From Phascolarctobacterium sp. (GTDB lineage: Bacteria; Bacillota; Negativicutes; Acidaminococcales; Acidaminococcaceae), in assembly GCA_003150755.1 (NCBI GenBank), contig QAMT01000023.1, forward strand, positions 124,001 through 188,000: 64,000 nucleotides of DNA. The letters run 5' to 3'. The notes beneath the pieces are model-generated. The model was not told the origin of the DNA, made no database searches, and worked only from the letters and a program-made list of their open reading frames with translations. Below are positions 16,650 to 24,529 of the stretch, piece by piece; position 1 is the stretch's first letter, and each line of letters opens with the position of its first letter. Both the position numbers and the translations under genes were made by a program.

Positions 16650-16678
16650 AGTATAGCAATCCTGTCCGTTCCTGTCAA
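16650..16678 (-). promoter_or_regulatory. Promoter of the T-box/TRAP operon
   Basis: Minus strand TTGACA (16678-16673), 17-base spacer, TATACT (16655-16650); start near 16643. Confidence 0.85.
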
Positions 16679-16801
16679 TACAAAAAATTAAAAACTTTCA
16701 TTTTGTGATACACTATGCTATTTTTAGTGTATTTTATGTAAATATTTTACACTTTTTTAAAGATTACTCACAATATTTTCACACAAAACAAGCCCCTAAA
16801 G

Positions 16802-16831
16802 TTGACACCGGCACACCGTTTTAGCTACAAT
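16802..16831 (+). promoter_or_regulatory. Promoter of the lemA operon
   Basis: TTGACA (16802-16807), 18-base spacer, TACAAT (16826-16831). It shows that translation must start downstream, at 16865. Confidence 0.75.
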
Positions 16832-16864
16832 ATAAGTAATATATTAAGGAGGTTAACTAATCAA

Positions 16865-17419
16865 ATGAATAAAAATTTAATGTTGGTTATCGCAGCCCTT
16901 TTAGTTATTTTCGGGCTCGTAATGAGCGGCTACAACAATCTTGTAAGCATGAACGAAAATATCAACGGCAAATGGTCGCAGATTGAAAATCAGCTGCAGC
17001 GCAGAAATGATTTAATCCCGAACCTTGTAAACACTGTTAAAGGCTATGCCGCCCACGAAAGCGATGTATTTAAAGCTGTTGCAGACGCACGTGCCAAACT
17101 CGGCGGAGCTAAAACCGTTGCCGAAGCCAGCCAGGCTGACGGCGAGCTGAGCAGTGCCCTGAGCCGCCTTTTAATGGTTGCCGAAAACTATCCGCAGCTT
17201 AAAGCTAACACCAATTTTACGCAATTGCAGGATGAACTTGCCGGAACGGAAAACCGCATTGCCGTATCCCGCCAGGATTACAACAACGCCGTGCAGGAAT
17301 TCAACGCCAGCATCAAACAATTCCCGACCGTTATTTATGCCGGCATGCTTGGCTTTACCCAGCGTGATTATTTTGAAGTGCCCGAAAGCGCCAAAGCTGT
17401 GCCGCAGGTACAATTTTAA
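16865..17419 (+). CDS. lemA: LemA family protein
   Basis: Membrane-anchored protein of 184 residues: one N-terminal span (residues 3-22), then a helical LemA domain. Signature NLVSMNENINGKWSQIENQLQRR...LIPNLVNTVKGYAAHES is spread over residues 23-60 and the end has TQRDYFEVPESAK. Function of the family is not settled; it usually sits beside a TPM-domain gene, as here, where the pair may form a surface or signalling module. Start chosen after AGGAGG; the frame upstream runs through the promoter. Confidence 0.92.
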   Translation: MNKNLMLVIAALLVIFGLVMSGYNNLVSMNENINGKWSQIENQLQRRNDLIPNLVNTVKGYAAHESDVFKAVADARAKLGGAKTVAEASQADGELSSALSRLLMVAENYPQLKANTNFTQLQDELAGTENRIAVSRQDYNNAVQEFNASIKQFPTVIYAGMLGFTQRDYFEVPESAKAVPQVQF

Positions 17420-17442
17420 TATGCGTTAAGGAAGCTTAAACG

Positions 17443-18192
17443 ATGATTAAGCATGTTTTACTCCTGCTGGTGGTGCTGCTGCAAACCTTCTGCGCCGCCG
17501 CAGGGCTGGAAGCAGCGGAGATACCGCCAAAACCGCAGGCAGGCACCAATATTTATGTGCAGGACTATGCGGATGTAATCTCACCTGCTTCTGAAAAAAT
17601 AATTTATTCGCTCGGACGCGAGCTGGATGCCAAAACAACAGCACAAGTAGCCGTTTTGACCGTGCCGACGCTGGACGGTGAACCGATTGAAAGCTATGCG
17701 CTTAACGTGCTGCGCAGCTGGGGCATCGGCAGCAAGGATAAAAACAACGGCGTGCTGATTGTAGTTGCCACGCAGGACAGGCAAAGCCGCATCGAAGTAG
17801 GCTACGGGCTTGAAGGCGCACTGCCTGACGGTTTGACCGGACGCATACAGGACCAGACCATGCTGCCGTTCTTCCGCGAAGGGCAATATGATAAAGGCAT
17901 TGTCAATGGTTATGCAGCAACAGCTGCTACCGTAGCACAGGAATATAACGTCAAGCTTGAAGGCGTAAGTTATAACCCGCCTGCACAAAAGCAGCAGGAA
18001 GACAGCCTGCCGCTGTGGGCAGAACTTTTGCTCGGCGCAGCAGTTGTAGTATTACTAATTGTTGATAACCTGTTCTTCGGTGGCTTTATCACCCGCATGC
18101 TCATCTTCTCACTGTTCCGCGGTGGACGCGGAGGCGGCGGTGGATTTGGAGGAGGCAGCGGCGGTGGCGGCGGCTCATCCCGAAGATGGTGA
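17443..18192 (+). CDS. TPM-domain membrane protein (YgcG family)
   Basis: Protein of 249 residues with a cleavable signal peptide (about 1-25), a TPM domain (about 35-165; VQDYADVISPASEKIIYSLG, then NNGVLIVVATQDRQSRIEVG and GLEGALPDG), one or two C-terminal spans (about 185-222) and a tail GGRGGGGGFGGGSGGGG ending SSRRW. The Gly-rich tail after a membrane span is typical of the family. It follows lemA by 23 bases. Role unknown; TPM domains have been linked to photosystem repair in plants and phosphatase-like activity, with no clear bacterial role. Confidence 0.9.
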   Translation: MIKHVLLLLVVLLQTFCAAAGLEAAEIPPKPQAGTNIYVQDYADVISPASEKIIYSLGRELDAKTTAQVAVLTVPTLDGEPIESYALNVLRSWGIGSKDKNNGVLIVVATQDRQSRIEVGYGLEGALPDGLTGRIQDQTMLPFFREGQYDKGIVNGYAATAATVAQEYNVKLEGVSYNPPAQKQQEDSLPLWAELLLGAAVVVLLIVDNLFFGGFITRMLIFSLFRGGRGGGGGFGGGSGGGGGSSRRW

Positions 18193-18229
18193 ATCTTATC
18201 AACGCAATAAAAATTAAATAATCAAACAA

Positions 18230-18266
18230 CGACGGCGTAAGTGAAAATTCACTTACGCCGTTAAAT
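18230..18266. terminator. Bidirectional terminator between convergent units
   Basis: ACGGCGTAAGTG paired with CACTTACGCCGT (18232-18261) with AT-rich flanks. Serves the TPM gene on the plus strand and overlaps the end of the SGNH-like gene region on the minus strand. Confidence 0.75.
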
Positions 18267-18267
18267 T

Positions 18268-19335
18268 TTATTGTTTACATAAACTATTATAAGGATAATT
18301 AGAATATAATACCCGTAAATTAGTAATATATTGTTTGTAATTTCCTTTTGTCAAAAGCCCTGTATTATTCTTCATATATTCTAACATTTTCGTATTTATC
18401 CATTCTCCATAATGCAACGTATCTTTAAAATTATTTAAATTTGTCGTAATATCAGTCATTGTGTTAAACGAAAATAACTTAATATTTGTCTGCTGTAAAA
18501 TAAGTTCAATTGCATATTCTTCAATACTAATCTGCTTGTTTAAATCGCCTTTTTCGTATAACTCACCCCAATATGTTGCACTATACGGTGGGAAAAAATA
18601 ATAAAATGTTGTTTCTGGGTGCTTTTCTGCCAGCGAAATTACATTTTGTTCAACATTGGCCTTAATAATTTTTCTCTCATTATCACTTAAATTTGCTTCT
18701 TCTATCGGTTGTTTATACTCTTTTCTATCTTTTAAAACAAATTTAGCTCCAAACTTATAATCATTATTCCAATTAGCATATTCATCAAATGATGTTATTC
18801 CGCCAATCTTACCTCTTAATTTATTTTTTATCATTTTCAATGAAATTTCAGCAGCATCTTTATTAACTATATATTTCACGTCATCTAACAAATTATCATT
18901 ATATAAATAAACAGGATAATTACCCAAATCATTACGCATTTTATCTTTATCTTGTAAAAAATTATAAGTATCCAAGCTGCGAACAACATATTTGATATTA
19001 TGCCCTGCTTTAAAACCTGTTTCAATATTATCATTTATTTCTTTGAAACTTCCGCCGGAAAATGGTACTTTAATAGCATTGGCATTAAAAATTGCGTTAA
19101 ACTCTGATGTTTTGAAATTCTCTGTCATGGATGTACCTGTTATGATTGCGTCATAATCAAAATGCTTTAAAATACCGTCATTCTGATAACGTTCATTATA
19201 TAATTCGTAAAACAATTGCGGCAGTGGTTTACGGTAATGGGAAAACGGATCTACGATTATATTTATGCTTGCAGAACAAATTACTGCTAAACAAGCTTCT
19301 ATAAGAAAAATATATGTCCACTTTTTAAAATTCAT
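18268..19335 (-). CDS. SGNH/AlgX-like O-acyltransferase partner protein
   Basis: Protein of 355 residues with one N-terminal membrane span (about 7-27) and an extracytoplasmic domain. GTSMTENF resembles the GDSL-type block I with nucleophile Ser, and DTLHYGEWIN near the end resembles the catalytic D-x-x-H block, so an SGNH-like acyl transfer role is likely (compare AlgJ/AlgX, PatB, DltD). It follows the MBOAT gene by 17 bases. The gene is clearly more AT-rich than its neighbours, a hint of transfer. Acceptor polymer unknown. Confidence 0.72.
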   Translation of the reverse strand: MNFKKWTYIFLIEACLAVICSASINIIVDPFSHYRKPLPQLFYELYNERYQNDGILKHFDYDAIITGTSMTENFKTSEFNAIFNANAIKVPFSGGSFKEINDNIETGFKAGHNIKYVVRSLDTYNFLQDKDKMRNDLGNYPVYLYNDNLLDDVKYIVNKDAAEISLKMIKNKLRGKIGGITSFDEYANWNNDYKFGAKFVLKDRKEYKQPIEEANLSDNERKIIKANVEQNVISLAEKHPETTFYYFFPPYSATYWGELYEKGDLNKQISIEEYAIELILQQTNIKLFSFNTMTDITTNLNNFKDTLHYGEWINTKMLEYMKNNTGLLTKGNYKQYITNLRVLYSNYPYNSLCKQ

Positions 19336-19352
19336 TTATCAACTTTCCTTTA

Positions 19353-20765
19353 CTAAAATTGAAAATATAAAAATGTAGTGACAGAACTTAGTTTTAATAC
19401 AGTATAGACAAAAACCATTGCTATTAAACTTGCTGTTATATACACATTAAATCTCTCAATTTTCTCTACTTTTAACGGCAAAACAGAAACTGCAATTAAA
19501 CCTAAAATTACTAAAAGATTATCAGTTATTATTAAAGTAGCATCTTTATCCCCAAAAACTTCAAAATATTTTGCTAAAAATTTACTATACGGATAAACAA
19601 ACTTACTTACATCAAACATCGCCGTTAAAATATTTATAGCATCATTAAAGTTTGCTGCTCTGAAAAATATCCAGGCGATATTGACGGCATTAAATGTTAT
19701 AAACCAGTTCAGCCATTGCGGCAAAACATATTTTGTTTTGCGCCACAAATGGTTTATGCAAATATAAATTCCGTGAAGCACTCCCCAAAAAATAAAAGTC
19801 CAGCCTGCACCATGCCATAACCCGCCTAAAAACATGGTTATCATAATATTACGCAGATGATGGCCTGTTCTGTTGCCGCCTAACGGAATGTACAAATAAT
19901 TCTTTAAAAATGCAGATAACGTCATGTGCCAGCGGCGCCAAAAATCAATTATGCTTGTCGCCCTGTAAGGCAGATTAAAGTTCAACGGCAGATTATAATT
20001 AAACATCAGCCCAAGGCCGATAGCCATTTCGGAATAACTGGAAAAATCAAAATAAAGCTGCAAGGTATAAGCAAGCGACCCGCCCCAGGCATCAAGCATG
20101 GTCAGATTATCAGCCGCATTAAATACCCTATCGGCATAAATTGCCAGTTTATCGGCAATTACCACCTTTTTAAATAAACCAACAGTAAACCATAAAATAC
20201 CATAGGTTAAATTTTTATAGTTTATTTTGTAACGTTTTGCTTCAGAAAACTGCGGTATCATATCGCGGTGATATAAAATAGGACCGGCAATTAAATGCGG
20301 AAAAATCGTTACAAATAAAAGGTAATCGCTTTTGGAATATGCTTTGGTTTCATTGCGGTAAACATCTACCAGATAAGCAGTTTGCGTAAAGGTAAAGAAA
20401 GATATGCCCAACGGCAAAACAATATTTTGCATGGCAAATCCAGAATCAAATAAGTAATTGCAATTTTCAAGAATAAAATTTGTATATTTAAAATACCCTA
20501 AAAACAACAAGTTAAACGCTATGCCAGCGATGAGTACTTTTTTGCTGCGGTTTTGCGTAAGCCATCTGCCAAATAAATAGTTGACACAGATTGATGTTAA
20601 AAGTATGGGCAGGTTATTTATATCCCAGTAGGAATAAAAACAGATAGAAGCAAAAATTAAGAACAGTTTTGCAGCCTGATTTTTAATAAATTTTGCAGCG
20701 GCATAATAGCCAATTAAAGTAACAGGTAAAAAAATAAAGATAAATTCATAAGAATTAAATAGCAT
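19353..20765 (-). CDS. MBOAT-family O-acyltransferase (AlgI-like)
   Basis: Multi-span membrane protein of 470 residues that moves acyl groups across the membrane for O-acylation of a surface polymer. Signature regions: LYFDFSSYSEMAIGLG, LPYRATSIIDFWRRWHMTLS, LYIPLGGNR and FLGGLWHGAGWTF, the last with the catalytic MBOAT His. ATG 20765 follows GGAGAG and is preferred over a longer frame to 20810. The partner SGNH protein gene follows. The pair has no polysaccharide biosynthesis genes nearby, so the target may be LPS, peptidoglycan or an unlinked polymer. AT-rich relative to neighbours. Confidence 0.9.
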   Translation of the reverse strand: MLFNSYEFIFIFLPVTLIGYYAAAKFIKNQAAKLFLIFASICFYSYWDINNLPILLTSICVNYLFGRWLTQNRSKKVLIAGIAFNLLFLGYFKYTNFILENCNYLFDSGFAMQNIVLPLGISFFTFTQTAYLVDVYRNETKAYSKSDYLLFVTIFPHLIAGPILYHRDMIPQFSEAKRYKINYKNLTYGILWFTVGLFKKVVIADKLAIYADRVFNAADNLTMLDAWGGSLAYTLQLYFDFSSYSEMAIGLGLMFNYNLPLNFNLPYRATSIIDFWRRWHMTLSAFLKNYLYIPLGGNRTGHHLRNIMITMFLGGLWHGAGWTFIFWGVLHGIYICINHLWRKTKYVLPQWLNWFITFNAVNIAWIFFRAANFNDAINILTAMFDVSKFVYPYSKFLAKYFEVFGDKDATLIITDNLLVILGLIAVSVLPLKVEKIERFNVYITASLIAMVFVYTVLKLSSVTTFLYFQF

Positions 20766-20875
20766 AGGACTCTCCAAATTTAAATAATATGACACTATTT
20801 TATCACACACTTCCCCCCCTGCAATACATTCTAACTTCCGCTCTGCTCATATTTACTATATTGCATTGCAAACAC

Positions 20876-20913
20876 AAAAAATCCGGCATATCACAGGTAT
20901 GCCGGATTTTTTT
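20876..20913. terminator. Bidirectional terminator-like hairpin in 20766-21023
   Basis: AAAATCCGGCATA paired with TATGCCGGATTTT, with flanking A- and T-runs. No gene is seen in 20766-21023 besides this and the hsp20 terminator; on the minus strand it insulates hsp20 from the MBOAT gene. Confidence 0.75.
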
Positions 20914-20967
20914 CACATGGCACAAAGCAGCATAACAAAATTATGCCGCTTTGTGTTTTATAAAACA

Positions 20968-21002
20968 TAAAAACAGCCGCAGTGCCTAAGCACCACGGCT
21001 GT
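20968..21002 (-). terminator. Terminator of the hsp20 gene
   Basis: Minus strand ACAGCCGTGGTGC paired with GCACTGCGGCTGT, then five Ts; 22 bases after the stop. Confidence 0.85.
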
Positions 21003-21023
21003 CAATCACTTTAGCTTATGAAA

Positions 21024-21476
21024 TTATTTGCCTTCGATGGCGATGTATTTTTTAGCTTCAACGGCTTTCGGGTCTTTTTTAGGAATGGACAGGCTCAAAA
21101 TACCATCTTCGTATTTAGCTTTAATGTCTTCTTCGCTGATAGCGTCGCCAACATAGAAGCTTCTCGTCATGCTGCCGCTGTAACGTTCACGGCGGATGTA
21201 ACGGCCTTCTTTGTCTTTTTCGTCTTTATCAACGCCTTTGGCAGCAGATACGGTCAGATAACCGTTTTCAAGATGAGCGGTGATTTCATCTTTTTTGAAG
21301 CCCGGCAGGTCAATGTCAAGTTCATAACCGTTGTCGGTTTCTTTAACATCGGTTTTCATCAGGTTTTTGCTGTGTTTGCCGTACAGCGGATTCCTGTTGC
21401 CGAAAAAGTTTCTTTCAAAAGCATCGTCCATAAAATCATCAAATAAATTTTCACCAAAAATAGCAGGTAACATCAT
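21024..21476 (-). CDS. Hsp20/alpha-crystallin small heat shock protein
   Basis: Chaperone of 150 residues that holds unfolding proteins in large oligomers. N-terminal arm (1-40) with NLFDDFMDDAF, alpha-crystallin domain (about 43-135) starting KTDVKETDNGYELDIDLPGF, with the YEDGILSLSIPK strand near the end, and a short tail. A CIRCE element overlaps its promoter, so it should be repressed by HrcA and induced by heat. The 5' leader is structured and may add temperature control. Single-gene unit. Confidence 0.95.
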   Translation of the reverse strand: MMLPAIFGENLFDDFMDDAFERNFFGNRNPLYGKHSKNLMKTDVKETDNGYELDIDLPGFKKDEITAHLENGYLTVSAAKGVDKDEKDKEGRYIRRERYSGSMTRSFYVGDAISEEDIKAKYEDGILSLSIPKKDPKAVEAKKYIAIEGK

Positions 21477-21479
21477 AAC

Positions 21480-21584
21480 AAAAGACTTCCTTTCAAAACT
21501 TGCAATCTATTTCAGCAGCTTTAAAAGCTGTTGCTTTAGAACTTTTTGAAGGCCCCGGTCTCTTTCGGGGCCTTCCTTCGTTCT
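21480..21584 (-). promoter_or_regulatory. Structured hsp20 5' leader with a possible RNA thermometer
   Basis: The predicted mRNA starts near 21584 and forms a 9-bp GC-rich hairpin at its 5' end (AAGGCCCCG/CGGGGCCTT), a second hairpin CAGCT/AGCTG near 21520, and a small hairpin GAAAG-GAAGU-CUUUU (21494-21480) that contains the Shine-Dalgarno sequence. The run of four Us pairing with the SD region resembles a fourU thermometer. Folding is by eye only. Confidence 0.35.
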
Positions 21585-21590
21585 GAATAT

Positions 21591-21619
21591 AATATACCAC
21601 TTGTTGTTAGCACTGTCAA
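21591..21619 (-). promoter_or_regulatory. Promoter of hsp20
   Basis: Minus strand TTGACA (21619-21614), 17-base spacer, TATATT (21596-21591). The -35 region lies inside the CIRCE element. Confidence 0.8.
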
Positions 21620-21633
21620 TAGGTGAGTGCTAA
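21607..21633 (-). promoter_or_regulatory. CIRCE element (HrcA operator)
   Basis: TTAGCACTG, nine bases, GAGTGCTAA. It differs from the consensus TTAGCACTC-N9-GAGTGCTAA at one base. Overlap with the -35 box fits repression by HrcA. Confidence 0.93.
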
Positions 21634-21671
21634 AATTTTAAAAAATTTTTTATTTTTTTCTATTTATAATT

Positions 21672-21706
21672 AAAAAACTGCCGTGATATTTCTTCACAGC
21701 AGTTTT
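21672..21706 (-). terminator. Terminator of the MerR/pseudo-ATPase operon
   Basis: Minus strand AAAACTGCTGTGA paired with TCACGGCAGTTTT, followed by further Ts; directly after the pseudo-ATPase stop. Confidence 0.8.
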
Positions 21707-21709
21707 ATT

Positions 21710-23281
21710 TTATAAATGGCGGCTGTTAAGCCATACCGCCAAGACAGAAAACATCAGCATTACCGCAAGCACTGCGCCAGGCAGCACACTTTTATAAACC
21801 AAAGGCCAAACGCACGCCGCCGTAAGCACCCAAACGCCGCCCAGCCACAAAGCAATCCTGTTATTTTGCCTGCACAGTTTTTGCAGTTTTTTACTCTGTT
21901 TTATGGCTTCCGCCAGATTATTTATTTTTCCGTCCATCAGCACAAGCCCGCCGGACTGCGCTGCCTGGCGGCTGTAAAAAACAACTTGGACTTCCGCAGC
22001 ATTGCCGCGCTTGAGCACTGCCAAAAATTCACCGGCACGGCAAAAGGTTTCTGCCAGTTCTTTTTGGTGTTCTTCCGTAAGTTCTGCTACCGTCTGCGCA
22101 AAGCCCGCTTTGCTGCCTGCGTATTCTGCCGCCTGCTTGCCGCCGCCAGCAAACATTACCGTGCGCACGCCCAAAGCAGCAAGTTCTGTAAGCGCAGGCG
22201 TAATGCCCATATCAATACGCTGGCCAATAGCAATAATGCCCAGCAGAGCCCTGCCCGCAGTTATGTAAAACACAGTTTTGCCTTGCGCGTTAAAATCAGC
22301 TTCGCATTTGGCAAATTCCGGCGGTATATTAGCCACACCGGCAACAAAAGCCAACCGCCCCAAGCGGATATTTTTACGGCTGCACTGCGCCGTTATGCCG
22401 CCGCGCAGTTTGATTACATTACTGCATACCGGCAGTTCCATACCCGCAGCTTCTTTTTGCAGCAACACCGCCTGCGACCAACCTGCCGCACTTGTTACAG
22501 CCGCCGCCAGTGCCAGAAGCTGTGCTTCGCTGGTGCTGACGCCGATAACATCTGTAATTTCCTGCTCACCGGTTTGAATAAAGCTTTCATCAAATACGGC
22601 CATTGTAAGCTGCCTGCTGTTGGCAGCAGAAGCCGCATCGTTAAACCTGTAACCCTGGCTTTGCGCTTTTTGTGCAGCATAATATAGCGGCAAACTTTCT
22701 CCCAGCATAAATACGCCTGCACCTGCTGCTATAAGCACACTGCCAAGCACCTGCCACGCTGCCGCCGCGCCAAGTCCGTAAAACCACCAGCTAAGCGCCG
22801 CTGCAATTGCCAGCGCAAACACAACCGGCAGTACAAACGCCGCCGTTTTTTCCGGCAATTCACTTTCGTCCTCAACCGGTTCAGCAAGGCCGCTTTGTTC
22901 TTTTGCGTAATCTGCGGCAAAAATTATAAGCAGCATCAGCGCCAGCGGTGCAAATAACAGGCTGTTAAGATTTGCCGCGCCATGCACGCTGCTTATGCCA
23001 GCAGCAACACTTGCAATAAGCCCGCCGGTGCAGCTTGCAAACGCCAGTCCGCTCATTGACGGTATACCGCTGAACAAAAGCTGCCTGCCTCTGCGCAAAA
23101 CCGGCCTGGCATAATACAAAAGCGGTGCCAAAAGCACGATTTGCCCAGCAAAAAGCGCAGCTTTAACACGCCAATCCGCCTGCGGCGCAAAAAACGGCAC
23201 CGCCGACAGCACCAATAAACATGCGGTCAGCCAAAAGCATATTTTTAAATTTTTTCTGCTTTCTTTTTTTTCAGTTATCAT
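21710..23281 (-). CDS. Degenerate P1B-type ATPase-like membrane protein, probably inactive as a pump
   Basis: Protein of 523 residues aligned by eye to heavy-metal P-type ATPases but without their key residues. Spans near 11-31, 41-57, 75-96, 105-123, 146-170, 176-195 and two near the C-terminus follow the P1B order. The actuator domain is missing: about 12 residues (LAEPVEDESELP) join TM4 and TM5. The CPC motif of the ion channel is replaced (IAAGAGVFML). The DKTGT site reads VFD231-ESFIQTG, TGDN reads AGGG (378-381), the GDGxND hinge is gone, and the nucleotide-domain HP motif is absent. Frame is open throughout, so it is not a broken gene. It follows the MerR gene by four bases. A sensor, anchor or regulatory role is possible; function unknown. 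Confidence 0.75.
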   Translation of the reverse strand: MITEKKESRKNLKICFWLTACLLVLSAVPFFAPQADWRVKAALFAGQIVLLAPLLYYARPVLRRGRQLLFSGIPSMSGLAFASCTGGLIASVAAGISSVHGAANLNSLLFAPLALMLLIIFAADYAKEQSGLAEPVEDESELPEKTAAFVLPVVFALAIAAALSWWFYGLGAAAAWQVLGSVLIAAGAGVFMLGESLPLYYAAQKAQSQGYRFNDAASAANSRQLTMAVFDESFIQTGEQEITDVIGVSTSEAQLLALAAAVTSAAGWSQAVLLQKEAAGMELPVCSNVIKLRGGITAQCSRKNIRLGRLAFVAGVANIPPEFAKCEADFNAQGKTVFYITAGRALLGIIAIGQRIDMGITPALTELAALGVRTVMFAGGGKQAAEYAGSKAGFAQTVAELTEEHQKELAETFCRAGEFLAVLKRGNAAEVQVVFYSRQAAQSGGLVLMDGKINNLAEAIKQSKKLQKLCRQNNRIALWLGGVWVLTAACVWPLVYKSVLPGAVLAVMLMFSVLAVWLNSRHL

Positions 23282-23285
23282 AATT

Positions 23286-24104
23286 TCAACGCTTTACGCC
23301 TACCTCTATCCTCATTAAATAATCGTCCGCATAACGCTCGGACATGTAATTGGTAATATCGTTCTGATATAGATTACCGCACACGGTATAGCCCAGCTCT
23401 GCAATCTCTGCGCAAAACCTGCGGTATTCGTCCGTAAGTGCATAATAAGAGTTGCGGATGTATTTTACTGCATAAGTTCCCGCCGGTTTAATATGCAAAT
23501 AGCGGCTTTTAATTTTTTTATTTATATATGAAGAAAAAGAACTTACAGCAAAGCTGCCGTTTTTAATATTTTCGTAATTTATTATTTCGCCGGTTACAAA
23601 ATCATCGTAAGAATTGTGCTTGCTGCAATAATCCCACAGGCGCGATATTGCTTCAAACTGCGCTTTTTCCGAACTGTTTTCCGGCTTGTCGCTGGCAATG
23701 TAATATTCTTCCGGCATTTCTTCAATAGTGATAACGTCTTCTTCAACGTCAGAAGCCTCGCGCGCCAGCGCCAGTGTGTTGCGCAAAAGCCTGCGGCGGC
23801 GTGTAAGCTGGTCAATTTTTTCTTTCAGGCGCTTGTCCTGCTCTTTTAACAGTTCCACAAAAGCGTCCGTGCCGCGCTTATCCATATAGTTTTTTATTTC
23901 TTCCAGCGACAGTCCAAGCTCTTTTAAAGTTGTTATCAAATCAAACATGTAAATCTGATTCAGCGAATAATACCGGTAGCCGTTGGAGGCTGTGCGCAGC
24001 GGCTTTAACAGTCCGATATCGTCATAATAAAAAAGCGTATCTTTGGTTGTATTGCAAAACGCGGCAAACTCGCCAGTTTTTAAAAATCTTTGCGACAAAA
24101 TCAA
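23286..24104 (-). CDS. MerR-family regulator with effector-binding domain (BmrR/BltR-like)
   Basis: Regulator of 273 residues: winged-helix MerR domain (FLKTGEFAAFCNTTKDTLFYYDDIGLL begins it), a coiled coil (about 80-115), then a GyrI/BmrR-like ligand-binding half. I prefer a TTG start at 24104, five bases after AAGGGGG; a longer ATG frame at 24134 begins inside the operator dyad. It is divergent from two SMR genes whose promoter has the 19-base spacer and central dyad typical of MerR activation, and it is co-transcribed with the degenerate ATPase. Likely senses a lipophilic cation or similar drug. Confidence 0.85.
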   Translation of the reverse strand: MILSQRFLKTGEFAAFCNTTKDTLFYYDDIGLLKPLRTASNGYRYYSLNQIYMFDLITTLKELGLSLEEIKNYMDKRGTDAFVELLKEQDKRLKEKIDQLTRRRRLLRNTLALAREASDVEEDVITIEEMPEEYYIASDKPENSSEKAQFEAISRLWDYCSKHNSYDDFVTGEIINYENIKNGSFAVSSFSSYINKKIKSRYLHIKPAGTYAVKYIRNSYYALTDEYRRFCAEIAELGYTVCGNLYQNDITNYMSERYADDYLMRIEVGVKR

Positions 24105-24113
24105 GCCGCCCCC

Positions 24114-24144
24114 TTGACTATGGTGTAGCACCATACTTTAAGAT
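24114..24144 (+). promoter_or_regulatory. MerR-type promoter of the SMR genes with operator dyad
   Basis: TTGACT (24114-24119), a 19-base spacer, TAAGAT (24139-24144). The spacer contains the perfect dyad ATGGTG-TAG-CACCAT (24120-24134). Overlong spacers with a central dyad are the hallmark of promoters that MerR proteins activate by DNA untwisting. Confidence 0.85.
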
Positions 24145-24145
24145 T

Positions 24146-24174
24146 ATTATAGCGGTTAAATTGTTTTACCGCAA
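24146..24174 (-). promoter_or_regulatory. Promoter of the MerR/pseudo-ATPase operon
   Basis: Minus strand TTGCGG (24174-24169), 17-base spacer, TATAAT (24151-24146). The start near 24139 puts the MerR dyad at the beginning of the transcript, which fits autorepression. Confidence 0.65.
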
Positions 24175-24192
24175 GTGAAAGGGTGAAATATT

Positions 24193-24528
24193 ATGAAACA
24201 TGTCTATATGCTGCTGGCAGCCATTGCGCTTGAAGTATGCGGTACCACATTCATGAAGTTTTCCGTAACGCACGAATGGTTCATCGGCTATCCGGTAATG
24301 ATTATAACCATGGCCTGCTCGTATTTCTGCTTGAGCAAGGCCGTTAAAAAAATTCCCATCAGCGTAGCTTACGCAATCTGGGAAGGCATCGGGCTTGCAG
24401 GCACAGCGTTTATGGCCTGGCTGATTTTTAACGAAACCATGCCGCCTGTAAAACTTATGGCTTTCGGCATCATCATCGCCGGGCTGATAATGATTAAAAA
24501 AGGCACTTTTAAAATAGGATGTGAATAA
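24193..24528 (+). CDS. SMR-family multidrug efflux subunit (EmrE/MdtJ-like)
   Basis: Small membrane protein of 111 residues with four spans. The proton/substrate site E14 is in IALEVCGTTFMKF; later YAIWEGIGLAG matches the TM3 signature. A second SMR gene follows directly, so the two probably form an antiparallel heterodimer as in MdtIJ or YkkCD. Expression is likely MerR-activated. Confidence 0.92.
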   Translation: MKHVYMLLAAIALEVCGTTFMKFSVTHEWFIGYPVMIITMACSYFCLSKAVKKIPISVAYAIWEGIGLAGTAFMAWLIFNETMPPVKLMAFGIIIAGLIMIKKGTFKIGCE

Positions 24529-24529
24529 A

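Noticed and set aside
16802..16864. Longer lemA reading frame starting at 16802
   Set aside because: The extra codons overlap the -35 and -10 boxes; AGGAGG supports ATG 16865.
21710..23281. The degenerate ATPase as a pseudogene of a metal pump
   Set aside because: No stops or frameshifts over 523 codons, changes are clean replacements and one precise domain loss, and operon spacing is intact; a maintained protein is more likely.
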